Origin: CAYMUR01 sp964393615
GTDB lineage: Bacteria > Planctomycetota > Planctomycetia > Pirellulales > Pirellulaceae
Assembly (NCBI GenBank): GCA_964393615.1
Contig: CAYMUR010000066.1
Coordinates: 1-30,669, forward strand
DNA: 30,669 bases
Direction: 5' to 3'
The translations under genes and the position numbers were made by a program. Below are positions 16,629 to 24,797 of the stretch, in pieces. A model generated the notes under the pieces. It had not been told where the DNA came from. It saw nothing but the letters and a program-made list of their open reading frames with translations, and did not search any database. Position 1 is the first letter of the stretch. Every line of letters starts with the position of its first letter.

Positions 16629-17669
16629 TTAAAGCTCAACAGGCTGTCCGGACCTGGCCGATTCATAAATACCACAGATAACTTCGACCGATCGTCGTCC
16701 TTCATAACCGTCGATTTGAGGCCGGCGTCCTGCTTGAATTGCGGCAATCACATCCCGAATCTGTTCGGAATGACCGTGGTGGCCAATGGCCGACGGATCG
16801 CCAGCTCCACCCCCCGTACTAGTTTGATTGGAAAATTCCTGACGGATCTCTTCATCACGGTCAGTCGCGTCCGCAAAATCCCAGACCTTGATATCCTCCT
16901 CTTCCAACACTGCACTACCGGCCGTCCCATGTATTTCAACACGTTTCAACATGCCAGGATACGAGGTGGTGGTCGCTTCGATACTGCCCAGTGCACCATT
17001 TTGAAAACGCAAACTGGCAACAACCACGTCCTCGACTTCGATTCGTTCATGTGCCAGTGTAGCCATTTGTGCACGAATTTCGGCGACAGGTCCCATGAGC
17101 CATAGTAACAGGTCAACACTGTGGATTGCCTGGTTCATCAGTGCCCCACCGCCATCCAGCTTCCAGGTTCCACGCCACGCACCTTTGTCATAATATTCCT
17201 GACTACGATGCCACTTGACGTAAGCATCACCTAACGTAATTCTCCCAAAACGCCCTTCGTCTACTGCTTGCTTGAGTTCACGGATCGCAGCGTGGAAACG
17301 AGATTGAAAAACAGTCGATACGACAACACCTCGACTTTCGGCGGCTTGAATGATTTCGTCACAACGAGCAGGTGTAATTTCGAGCGGTTTCTCAATTAGG
17401 ACATGTTTTCCTTGTTCGATTGCTGCCAGGCAAGGTTCCAAGTGTGCGCCACTCGGTGTACAAATCGTCACAATATCAATGCGATCGTCCGCCAACATTT
17501 CGTCAATCGACTGATAGCAGTGGCAGCCCAGTTCTGCTGCAAATGCGTCGGTAGCCGCTTGCACCTGGTCCGCACAGCCAATCAGCTGTGCCTCATCAAC
17601 GTCAGCAATCGCATTTGCGTGAAAACGGGAAATCATACCACATCCGATGATGCCAAATCCTAACGCCAT
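16629..17669 (-). CDS. Gfo/Idh/MocA family oxidoreductase
   Basis: A 346-residue NAD(P)-dependent oxidoreductase. The nucleotide-binding motif GIIGCG lies at 6-11 and the family signature EKP at 93-95 (HVLIEKPLEITP). The substrate-domain strand GGGALMNQAIHSVDLL carries H183 and D186, matching the catalytic GxHxxD pattern. Such enzymes act on sugars, inositols and sugar derivatives; the substrate is not deducible. ATG 17669 (MALGFGIIGCG) was chosen over an upstream start at 17687 because the family begins a few residues before the GxGxxG loop. It is convergent with the CPBP gene, 74 bases apart, and divergent from the acyltransferase gene. Confidence 0.92.
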   Translation of the reverse strand: MALGFGIIGCGMISRFHANAIADVDEAQLIGCADQVQAATDAFAAELGCHCYQSIDEMLADDRIDIVTICTPSGAHLEPCLAAIEQGKHVLIEKPLEITPARCDEIIQAAESRGVVVSTVFQSRFHAAIRELKQAVDEGRFGRITLGDAYVKWHRSQEYYDKGAWRGTWKLDGGGALMNQAIHSVDLLLWLMGPVAEIRAQMATLAHERIEVEDVVVASLRFQNGALGSIEATTTSYPGMLKRVEIHGTAGSAVLEEEDIKVWDFADATDRDEEIRQEFSNQTSTGGGAGDPSAIGHHGHSEQIRDVIAAIQAGRRPQIDGYEGRRSVEVICGIYESARSGQPVEL

Positions 17670-17690
17670 GACTGTCCATTCTCCCAATTA

Positions 17691-17756
17691 ATTTTCCAAC
17701 AAACCCAACGAACTTGATTTTCCAACAAACCCAACGAACTTGATTTTCCAACAAAC
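17691..17756. repeat. 26-bp tandem repeat, about 2.5 copies
   Basis: The unit ATTTTCCAACAAACCCAACG plus AACTTG is repeated exactly at 17691-17716 and 17717-17742, then partly at 17743-17756. It lies immediately upstream of the oxidoreductase ATG, in the gap between two divergent genes, so it may overlap promoter elements. Exact identity suggests recent duplication. Confidence 0.92.
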
Positions 17757-17980
17757 GCTGTCGAGGCCAGACATTTTGGCGCGGCCAACAACCGGTTGCC
17801 TACAACACTTCTGCCACTTATACGAAAAATACCCGGGTATAATCTGTCTTTCCACTTTGGATGCTACCTGTCACAATGTGGAACCTGATAGATTGTCCAC
17901 CCACACTCTGGTCAAGTAAATTTTGCCGGAGGCCGGCAGGCCCCGTCAGACATACTGAACCGGCCACTGTAATACTTCTC

Positions 17981-18901
17981 ATGATACGCATTCGCCATTG
18001 GATTGAATACCTGGCAGTCCGGCTATTTTTTTGCTGGTTACAGACAATCCGATTGGAAACATGTACCTGGATGGCCGGCTACGTCGGCTGGTTGATGGTC
18101 CATTGCATACCTCTGCGCAGGAGTGTCGTCGACAACAATTTACAAATAGCTTTTCCACACTGGCCAGCAGAGCGTCGGCGAATAACGGCCAGGCAGATGT
18201 GGGAACATTTGTTTCTCATGGTTTGTGAGGTCGCCCATGTTCCTCGAAAAGTTCACGAGACAAACTTTCGCGACTACATACACTTTGCGCCTAAAAGCCG
18301 CTACGAAATAGTTCGACTGCTGCTTGACCCACGTCCGATCACGATTGTATCAGGGCATTTCGGTAATTTTGAGGTTGGAAATTACACCACTGGGCTGCTT
18401 GGTTTTCCGACATTCGCCGTGGCTCGCCCCATGGACAATCCATTATTGGATCGCTTTTTTAAAAATTTTCGAGCAACACATGGTCAGTCCATACTACCCA
18501 AACGAGGCAGTGCCCGACAAATTGCGGCGGCACTTGAAGAGGGCCAGACACTGGCGATTCTGTGTGACCAATGGGCTGGTCCCAAGGGGTGCTGGGTGGA
18601 TTTTTTCGGACGAAAAACTTCTTGTCACAAAGCAATCGCCGTATTTCCGTTGGCCAGTGGCACACCACTGGTCGTCAGTTATGCTAAACGGCTCGACCAG
18701 CCGATGCAATTCGAGATCGCCTGCTATGCCAAAACCGATCCTTCACAGCCGGGAGACGTTCCAGCAAGTGTTCGAGAATTGACACAATGGTACAATCTGC
18801 GCCTAGAGGAGATCATTCAATCTTCGCCGGAGCAGTATTGGTGGTTGCACCGTCGCTGGAAAAATAAATTGCCGCAGCGTTCACGGCGCCGCGCTGCTTA
18901 G
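17981..18901 (+). CDS. LpxL/HtrB-type lysophospholipid/lipid A acyltransferase
   Basis: A 306-residue acyltransferase of the LpxL/LpxM family, which adds secondary acyl chains to lipid A in Gram-negative envelopes. The catalytic HX4E motif is clear in SGHFGNFEV (H126, E131). CDQWAGPKGCWVDFFGR matches the later conserved block, and EQYWWLHRRWKNK is the usual C-terminal EQYxWxHRRWK signature. A single hydrophobic segment lies near residues 8-42. ATG 17981 (MIRIRHWIEYLAVRLF) was preferred over an open extension to 17861, whose 40 extra residues look non-coding. It supports a lipid A-bearing outer membrane in this organism. Confidence 0.92.
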   Translation: MIRIRHWIEYLAVRLFFCWLQTIRLETCTWMAGYVGWLMVHCIPLRRSVVDNNLQIAFPHWPAERRRITARQMWEHLFLMVCEVAHVPRKVHETNFRDYIHFAPKSRYEIVRLLLDPRPITIVSGHFGNFEVGNYTTGLLGFPTFAVARPMDNPLLDRFFKNFRATHGQSILPKRGSARQIAAALEEGQTLAILCDQWAGPKGCWVDFFGRKTSCHKAIAVFPLASGTPLVVSYAKRLDQPMQFEIACYAKTDPSQPGDVPASVRELTQWYNLRLEEIIQSSPEQYWWLHRRWKNKLPQRSRRRAA

Positions 18902-19062
18902 TCAAACCGTTCACTCACGACTGTCAGAAACGAGCAATCCCCGACTGCGGAATGAACCAACCTGCTTCTGCCCAATCATCCGTTTAACGCTTGGATTTGT
19001 GCAACAGTCACTCATCGATTTGGCTGGTGTGTAAATCCATCGGATTCATCAGAGAATGCACT

Positions 19063-19386
19063 GTGAGTAACTGGACACAAATTGCGTTAATTGGAGACTG
19101 TCCACCAGGCTCTTCCCTGGAAATCATCCATGTAGGTCGCGTCGTCGCACTGTACAATGTGGACGGACAGTTTTACGCACTGGATGGTATCTGTCCCCAC
19201 CAAGGTGGACCACTCGGTAAAGGAAGTTTGTCAGGCTGTATTGTCAGCTGTCCATGGCACGGTTGGCAATTTGACATAAAAACGGGGTTGAACCAAATCA
19301 ATGCACATATCCGACAACCCCTTTTTGACGTGCGGGTAGAGCAGGGTGCCGTTTTTCTTCGTGAGGACCAGGACACACCAGCTTGA
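19063..19386 (+). CDS. Rieske [2Fe-2S] ferredoxin-type protein
   Basis: A 107-residue small Rieske protein, similar in size to NirD and dioxygenase ferredoxins. Cluster ligands are C44 and H46 in CPHQGGPLG, and C63 and H66 in CPWHGWQFD. It most likely passes electrons to a partner not found here. The GTG at 19063 (VSNWTQIALIGDC) was chosen because the fold starts there; a longer open frame to 18991 has no homology-like content. Its TGA overlaps the next ATG by one base (TGATG), so the acetyltransferase-like gene is coupled to it. Confidence 0.9.
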   Translation: MSNWTQIALIGDCPPGSSLEIIHVGRVVALYNVDGQFYALDGICPHQGGPLGKGSLSGCIVSCPWHGWQFDIKTGLNQINAHIRQPLFDVRVEQGAVFLREDQDTPA

Positions 19387-20336
19387 TGCATTACCGATCC
19401 TTTCGTAATAGTGACACACCGGCCATCGCTGCTCTTTGGCGCAGCCAACCTCCCAACCGCTACCTGTTACAACCGATGTCACCAGCTGTATTCGAACAGC
19501 TGGTTCTTGGCAAACCGTTTTTTGACCGCCATGGACTGATTGTCGCTGAGGAAGAAAACAGGCTAGTCGGGTACGTGCATGCTGCCTTTGGACCTCGCAA
19601 TGACCTGGAAGATCTCGACTTCCAGATCGGCCTTACTCATTTCCCGCTTGTCCTGCCCAATCTCGATTGGCCGCTAATTGCCGGTCAACTTTTGCGCCAT
19701 AGCGAAGCTTACCTTGTCGTGCGGGGTGCCCAGTCACTCTACGCCGGTGCGGTCGCTCCCATCAACCCTTACTACCTGGGACTGTATGGAGGAAGCCAGC
19801 CACGAGGGATCCCACGTTCCGACACACGCCTGGTCAAGCTCTACGAAGTAAATGGTTACCAGGCACAAACCAGCTGGCTTGTACTCCAACGCAAATTAGC
19901 AGGGTTCCGACCACACGTCGACCGAACACAAATGGCTCTCCGACGAGGACATCTCATCGAAGCACTCTTTGACCCACCAACAGCCTCCTGGTGGGAAGCC
20001 TGCGCAATGAGTGGGCTGGAACGAACCTGCTTTAAGCTGATACCGAAAGGGCAAACGACCGCTTGTGGCGAAGCAATCTTTTGGGACATGAATCCACTGG
20101 CCAACAGCTGGGGCATTCAGGCTGCCGGCTTGTTACACATCCAAGTCGATCCGGCAATCCGTCGTCAAGGTCTTGCGACGTACCTCTTAGGAGAAACCCT
20201 GCGACAACTACAAACGCAGGGAGTGGCAATGGCAGAAGTCCAAGTACCAGGCTCCGACCTGGTCTCCCAGCGGTTATTCCACAAGCTGGGGTTCGAAGAA
20301 GTCGATCAAATCGTCACTTTTCAGAAAAACGTGTAA
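19386..20336 (+). CDS. Two-domain GNAT N-acetyltransferase
   Basis: A 316-residue protein that appears to contain two GNAT folds. The N-terminal copy has GLIVAEEENRLVGYVHAAF in the beta-strand region but a weak acetyl-CoA loop. The C-terminal copy has LLHIQVDPAIRRQGLATYLL (about 250-270), a good match to the QxxGxG/A acetyl-CoA loop, then LFHKLGFEEVDQIVTF. The second domain is therefore the likely catalytic one; the first may be structural. The substrate is unknown. The ATG at 19386 shares one base with the Rieske stop, and a TTG one codon earlier is less likely. Confidence 0.82.
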   Translation: MHYRSFRNSDTPAIAALWRSQPPNRYLLQPMSPAVFEQLVLGKPFFDRHGLIVAEEENRLVGYVHAAFGPRNDLEDLDFQIGLTHFPLVLPNLDWPLIAGQLLRHSEAYLVVRGAQSLYAGAVAPINPYYLGLYGGSQPRGIPRSDTRLVKLYEVNGYQAQTSWLVLQRKLAGFRPHVDRTQMALRRGHLIEALFDPPTASWWEACAMSGLERTCFKLIPKGQTTACGEAIFWDMNPLANSWGIQAAGLLHIQVDPAIRRQGLATYLLGETLRQLQTQGVAMAEVQVPGSDLVSQRLFHKLGFEEVDQIVTFQKNV

Positions 20337-20377
20337 TAACCTATCAGAGAAACAGGCTTTCGTTGTCCATACAGTGA

Positions 20378-20398
20378 TTTTTCGTTAGGCACGAAAAA
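20378..20398. terminator. Possible bidirectional terminator
   Basis: TTTTTCG (20378-20384) and CGAAAAA (20392-20398) form a 7-bp stem with a 7-base loop between the convergent GNAT and ispG genes. The arms are A/T-rich with only one C and one G each, so the hairpin is weak. Confidence 0.3.
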
Positions 20399-20455
20399 CA
20401 GAAAACTACACGGACGAATCACTTCGGCAACAAGGCAGCACCACGATAGTCTGGC

Positions 20456-21607
20456 TTACGTCCCTTGTATCAATTGACGATCCGCAATCAAGGCATCTAA
20501 CGCACCCTTCAACTGCGGCAAAATTTCATCATAAGTGTAAGCACCAACCGTATCGCTTCCCCTTTTCAAGTTGACATGATTAGGACCACACCATAGACCC
20601 AAATCCGCATCATCTGTTTCACCCGGTCCGTTCACTCGACATCCCATGACCGCAATAGTGATTGCATGTTCCTCGGCGTACGACGTCATTGCTTTGACCT
20701 GTTCGGCCAGTTCAATGAATGCTGCATTTTCGACCCGGGAACAACTGGGGCAAGCAATGATGTTCAGTGATTTGGTGCCGAAATCGACTACCGACCTTAC
20801 TCGACCGGCTGAAATGTCGGCCAGGATCTGGCGACCTGCCATGATCTCTTCTGGCTTGCGGTGATTAGGGACCGTTAAAGAGACACGAATTGTGTCACCG
20901 ATACCCTGGCTCACTAATTGTTCAAAAGCAATCCTTGTTTTGATCACTCCATCAGGTGGCAAACCTGCTTCGGTAACTCCCAAATGAAGTGGCACATCTG
21001 GACGTGCTTCGGCAAAGCGGCGGTTGACATCAATCACTTGCGCCGGATCAGAGTCTTTGAGCGACACACAATATCTCGTAAAACCAATCGAATCTAACAA
21101 ATCACAATGTTCGTTAGCACTTGCCAGCATCGGTCGGATAGAGTCGTCGTCCGTGAATTGATCTCGCTTGTCGGGATCAACGCTACCACAATTGACCCCG
21201 ACACGGATCGCACAGTCGTGCTGACCAGCAACGTCAGCCAGATAACGGACTTTTTCCTGCCAAGGCTTATCACGTTCGTGGTGATAAAGGTGGCCAGGAT
21301 TATAGCGAATCTTGTCGACATGTGGCGCCACCATCTCGGCAAGACGATAGTTTTCCTGTAAATCGATAGATAAATTGGCTTGAGTCTGTTGGCGAATTTC
21401 TGCCAGGGCGTGCGCATCTTTGCTACTGTCTACCGCGATCCGCACAACATCGGCTCCCGCTTCCTCCAACAAGTTCACCAGTTCAACAGTAGCCTGCACG
21501 TCCTGCGTCGGAGTGGCCGTCATGCTCTGTACGGCAATGGGGTGTCCGTTCCCAATCGTGGTGGTACCAATCCGAACGGAACGAGTTGAATTTCGTGATA
21601 TTGCCAT
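20456..21607 (-). CDS. ispG: 4-hydroxy-3-methylbut-2-enyl diphosphate synthase IspG
   Basis: A 383-residue enzyme of the MEP isoprenoid pathway, reducing MEcPP to HMBPP with a [4Fe-4S] cluster. Diagnostic stretches are GHPIAVQSMTATPTQD, DKIRYNPGHL, RVGVNCGSVD, IACPSCSR with two cluster cysteines, and GCRVNGPGE with the third cysteine and the catalytic glutamate. The length is typical of the short (TIM barrel plus cluster domain) form. The ATG at 21607 is supported by GGAG seven bases upstream; a TTG at 21622 would add five residues and is less likely. It is convergent with the GNAT gene. Confidence 0.96.
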   Translation of the reverse strand: MAISRNSTRSVRIGTTTIGNGHPIAVQSMTATPTQDVQATVELVNLLEEAGADVVRIAVDSSKDAHALAEIRQQTQANLSIDLQENYRLAEMVAPHVDKIRYNPGHLYHHERDKPWQEKVRYLADVAGQHDCAIRVGVNCGSVDPDKRDQFTDDDSIRPMLASANEHCDLLDSIGFTRYCVSLKDSDPAQVIDVNRRFAEARPDVPLHLGVTEAGLPPDGVIKTRIAFEQLVSQGIGDTIRVSLTVPNHRKPEEIMAGRQILADISAGRVRSVVDFGTKSLNIIACPSCSRVENAAFIELAEQVKAMTSYAEEHAITIAVMGCRVNGPGETDDADLGLWCGPNHVNLKRGSDTVGAYTYDEILPQLKGALDALIADRQLIQGT

Positions 21608-21916
21608 ACAATTGCTCCACAAAATTATCTACTGATACCCCCATTGTTTCTGACCACTCCCAAATCTGCAATGTCACCTGGACAAGGTATTCCTGTTTTC
21701 GTATTGCCCGATCGAACTTTTTTCCGGAAGAAGCAGACCAACCATCAAGCCCACTCGTAACATGACGGTCATCCAAAGGCGAATATTTAGGACCTGACAC
21801 GTGAACCTTGCATCCCAACGCCTTCAACATGTTGCCACAGCAGTTTATGATAGGATGCTTGACGTGCCGCCACGTTTTCCAACTCACCAGGACGATTTGC
21901 TGCTCCCGACTGAATC
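21608..21916. other. Divergent intergenic region ispG/trmL
   Basis: No gene is recognised. A long reverse frame overlapping ispG crosses this region but shows no family features. Promoters for the two divergent genes are expected here; none is distinct. Confidence 0.35.
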
Positions 21917-22381
21917 ATGGCCTACGAACCCCGTTTTCACGTCGTTTTACACCAACCAGAAATCCCCCATAACACGGGCAATATAGGACGTACATGTGTC
22001 GCGGTGGGTGCCAAACTGTGGCTGGTGCGACCGCTAGGATTTCGCCTGGATGCTCATCATCTACGTCGTGCAGGCCTGGACTATTGGAATCACCTGGAAT
22101 GGAGTGTTGTGGATGACTGGTCCGAGTTGCAACGTCAAACCGGTAACCGGCCTCATTGGTTCTTCACAAAAACCTCCAACCGCGAGTACACTTCTGTTTG
22201 TTTTTCACCCGGAGACGTGTTAGTTTTTGGTTCGGAGACACAAGGTTTGCCAGCATCCATTCTCAACGAATACAAAGGACGGTCATTGCGGATTCCTACC
22301 CGTCCCGAAGTGCGCAGCTTGAACCTGGCGAGCGCGGTTGCGGTGGGAGTATTTGAAGCATTACGTCAACAACAAATATAG
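21917..22381 (+). CDS. trmL: tRNA (cytidine/uridine-34 2'-O-) methyltransferase TrmL
   Basis: A 154-residue single-domain SPOUT methyltransferase. TrmL methylates the wobble ribose of tRNA-Leu isoacceptors in E. coli. The three family motifs are present: IPHNTGNIGRTCVAVGA, VLVFGSETQGLP and IPTRPEVRSLNLASAVAV. They form the trefoil-knot SAM site. The length is that of the minimal family member. It starts at ATG 21917, with MAYEPRFHVVLHQPEIP giving the first strand. It appears to stand alone, 194 bases before nadC on the same strand. Confidence 0.93.
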   Translation: MAYEPRFHVVLHQPEIPHNTGNIGRTCVAVGAKLWLVRPLGFRLDAHHLRRAGLDYWNHLEWSVVDDWSELQRQTGNRPHWFFTKTSNREYTSVCFSPGDVLVFGSETQGLPASILNEYKGRSLRIPTRPEVRSLNLASAVAVGVFEALRQQQI

Positions 22382-22575
22382 CCAGCGGATGTTTGTTCTT
22401 CTGGTTTTTGTGTGCATTCAATGTTCGCGTGGACGGTGACCTTTTTAGATGTTTACAAACTTTGCGGGTCGCTACCAATGGTTACAATGGTACAATTCAG
22501 CCAAATGGTACCAGGTATTCGCCAGGATACCCTTCCATTTTGACTCGGTTTCCATGAGCCCACGAATCAACTTCC

Positions 22576-23520
22576 ATGTCCGCAGAATTCACACAAATTG
22601 ACTGGGACACTCAGACTGAAAACGCGTGCCGACACTTAGTCAGAACTTGGATCCATGAAGACTTGGCCCAGGGAAAGGATTGGACAACGTTGGCGATTGT
22701 TGAGCCGAATTCCTGCGCTCAGGCAGTGGTCAGATCCCGGGAATCTGGAATCGCATGTGGCTTACGAGCAGCTGAAACCGTACTCGACGAGATGAAAATC
22801 TCTGTGAACTGGACTGCTCCTGTCACAGACGGTACCTATGTCGAACCCGACACCGCACTTATTCAAATCACAGGTCCAGCAGACGGCCTGCTAACGGCGG
22901 AACGTCTGGTGCTCAATTTGATCGGTCACCTTTCAGGGGTAGCTTCGTTAACCCAACGCTACGTGTGTGCAGTGGCTGGAACACAAGCCAAAGTCTACGA
23001 CACGCGCAAGACAACTCCGGGATTCCGACGGCTGGAAAAATATGCGGTCCGCTGTGGTGGAGGCTGTAATCATCGTAGTGGATTGTATGATGCCATTTTA
23101 ATTAAGGATAACCACCTGGCACACGCTTCTTCGCGGCAAAACGGTGGCGAAAACCCACTCGTATCAGCAGTGCAACAGTCACGGCAACTCCTTGACCGGG
23201 ATCGACCGGCCGGTACAACCCCCCAAATGATTATTGAAGTGGAAGTCGACACGCTTGAACAACTTCGTGCTGTATTTCCCGCATGTCCCAACATTGTGTT
23301 GCTTGATAATTTTTCATGTGATGCATTGAGAACGGCCTGCCAGTTGCGAGATGAGACTTATCCTGCGGTCCAACTTGAAGCATCTGGTGGAATTAATCTC
23401 GATACGATCGCCGCGGTTGCGGCCACCGGTGTGGACCGGATCAGCGTGGGGGCTTTGACACATTCTGCCCCTAATTTCGATGTCGGGCTGGATTGGATAG
23501 AACCGGATATCCGGCTGTGA
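22576..23520 (+). CDS. nadC: Nicotinate-nucleotide pyrophosphorylase (carboxylating)
   Basis: A 314-residue NadC, which converts quinolinate and PRPP to nicotinate mononucleotide in NAD synthesis. Signature elements are NLIGHLSGVASLT, YDTRKTTPGFR, KYAVRCGGGCNHRSGLYD, LIKDNHL and EVEVDTLEQL, ending with LEASGGINLDTI and DRISVGALTHSAP. All active-site arginine, lysine and histidine segments look intact. The N-terminal extension of about 20 residues is slightly long for the family. Genes for NadA and NadB are not in the window. Confidence 0.95.
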   Translation: MSAEFTQIDWDTQTENACRHLVRTWIHEDLAQGKDWTTLAIVEPNSCAQAVVRSRESGIACGLRAAETVLDEMKISVNWTAPVTDGTYVEPDTALIQITGPADGLLTAERLVLNLIGHLSGVASLTQRYVCAVAGTQAKVYDTRKTTPGFRRLEKYAVRCGGGCNHRSGLYDAILIKDNHLAHASSRQNGGENPLVSAVQQSRQLLDRDRPAGTTPQMIIEVEVDTLEQLRAVFPACPNIVLLDNFSCDALRTACQLRDETYPAVQLEASGGINLDTIAAVAATGVDRISVGALTHSAPNFDVGLDWIEPDIRL

Positions 23521-23964
23521 CCGTTTCCTGGTCCTCCGAAACGTAAAATCGGCCCAAACACGCCCCATGATTCGGTAACCATCTATTACCTGAGAATGTT
23601 TTACGGTGCCAACCGTCGATTCACAAAAAGATCCGAATCTGAATGTTCGACAACGGACCACCCCTTCGCCAGCCTGAGCTCTCGAATCTCGTGCATTAGC
23701 GGAATAACCGGAAATAGTTGGAATTCCCCGAGGAACGTCGATTTTTTGAAACCAACAAAGTCCCGCTCCCCTAATCGAACGTGTCATCCCGACGAAAACT
23801 GCCAGGCAGTGAGCTTCTACGACACCTTACCTGTCTCTTTTTTTCAACACCCGAGTGTGGTGGCAAAAAAAGTATTCCGCATCTTGCCTCGTTAGTTTGA
23901 CAGGTCCGCTCTCCGATCTATGGTTGAAGTGCACTGGCACCTTGGGGAGAGGCACCAGTCGCTC
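23521..23964. other. Gene-free region ahead of the response regulator
   Basis: About 440 bases with no recognisable protein. Open frames on both strands exist but lack family features. The region ends in the hairpin and T-run at 23965-24015, so it could include a leader or a small RNA. Short direct copies of GGCACC and a CTCTCC/GGAGAG pair lie just ahead of the hairpin. Confidence 0.4.
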
Positions 23965-24015
23965 GCGCGGCGAGGATAGCTGGAAGCTAGAGGGGACCTC
24001 GCCGCGCATTTTTTT
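23965..24015 (+). terminator. Intrinsic terminator-like hairpin with T-run
   Basis: GCGCGGCGAGG (23965-23975) pairs perfectly with CCTCGCCGCGC (23997-24007), an 11-bp G/C-rich stem. The loop holds a further TAGCT/AGCTA stem. Seven T follow at 24009-24015. It ends 36 bases before the regulator ATG at 24052, so it either stops transcripts arriving from nadC or a small RNA, or sits inside the regulator leader as an attenuator. Confidence 0.82.
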
Positions 24016-24051
24016 CTTCACAAAAGTCCGCTGTACTTGCGATGCACAAAG

Positions 24052-24513
24052 ATGAACAAAACAGTACTATTTTGCGACGATGAACCCAATATATTACGAC
24101 CCACCGAATACGCCTTACAGCGAGACGGTTTAAATGTTATCTGTACGGTTGACGGTGAAGAAGCATGGGAAAAGTTTCTCACACTCCGACCTGATCTACT
24201 AGTCACGGACTGGCAAATGCCTCGCCTCGACGGATTACAACTAGTGGAAAGAGTCCGTGGTCATAGTGACCGCTGCGATTTGCCAGTCATTATGGTTAGT
24301 GCCCGCAGCGAAGAGTTACAACGATCAGAGCGGGCCCAACGTCTACAACTCGCCGCAGTAATCGCCAAACCTTTCAGTCCACGCGAACTAAATCGGTGTA
24401 TCGAACAAATTATTGAAGTCGGTGCTCAAACGGTCACACAAAGGGACACGAACCGTTTTCAAAACATGAGACCGAATCATTTCAAAGGCAACCTGGACGA
24501 ATTCGGCCCTTGA
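24052..24513 (+). CDS. CheY-like single-domain response regulator
   Basis: A 153-residue stand-alone receiver domain. The acidic cluster is at D9/D10, the phospho-acceptor D53 lies in LLVTDWQMPRLDG, S83 in MVSARS, and the conserved lysine K106 in AKPFSP. All active-site residues are present, so it should be phosphorylated by a histidine kinase not found here. After about residue 122 there is a short tail of about 30 residues with no domain, so the output is by protein contact. ATG 24052 (MNKTVLFCDDEP) was chosen; an upstream frame to 24037 adds five residues without homology-like content. Confidence 0.92.
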   Translation: MNKTVLFCDDEPNILRPTEYALQRDGLNVICTVDGEEAWEKFLTLRPDLLVTDWQMPRLDGLQLVERVRGHSDRCDLPVIMVSARSEELQRSERAQRLQLAAVIAKPFSPRELNRCIEQIIEVGAQTVTQRDTNRFQNMRPNHFKGNLDEFGP

Positions 24514-24797
24514 ATGTCTCCATCAGGTCGGTCTTTCTTTTGACACTTTTCAAGACTCGGGCTACCGGTGTTCAATCACCAAAGCTGCCTTTTCCTTCGA
24601 GTTTTGCCGCACTGCCTGACACCGAGTCGCCAAACGTCACCGTTTGAAATCCAAGCTCTTTGCCCACCTAAGGATGACTGCCCGAAGTGGTAGATTTCGT
24701 TACGGGATTTCGTCATGATACATTCACTCGATCATGCTAAACTTTACTGTCAGAATTAACTGGAACGTGCACATTGATTCAGCGGTCTACAGCACGT
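24514..24797. other. Intergenic, nothing recognised
   Basis: No gene. A small inverted repeat, CATGAT...ATCATG, lies at 24715-24737. The upstream signals of the sulfatase gene should be here but cannot be pinned down. Confidence 0.3.

Noticed and set aside
21483..21887. Long reverse frame overlapping the ispG start
   Set aside because: It overlaps a certain ispG frame and has no family features.
23314..23787. Reverse frame of 157 codons overlapping the end of nadC
   Set aside because: It is antisense to nadC over about 200 bases and contains no recognisable motif.
23596..23895. Forward frame of 99 codons between nadC and the response regulator
   Set aside because: Composition and residue pattern look random, with no ribosome site; kept only as part of the gene-free region.
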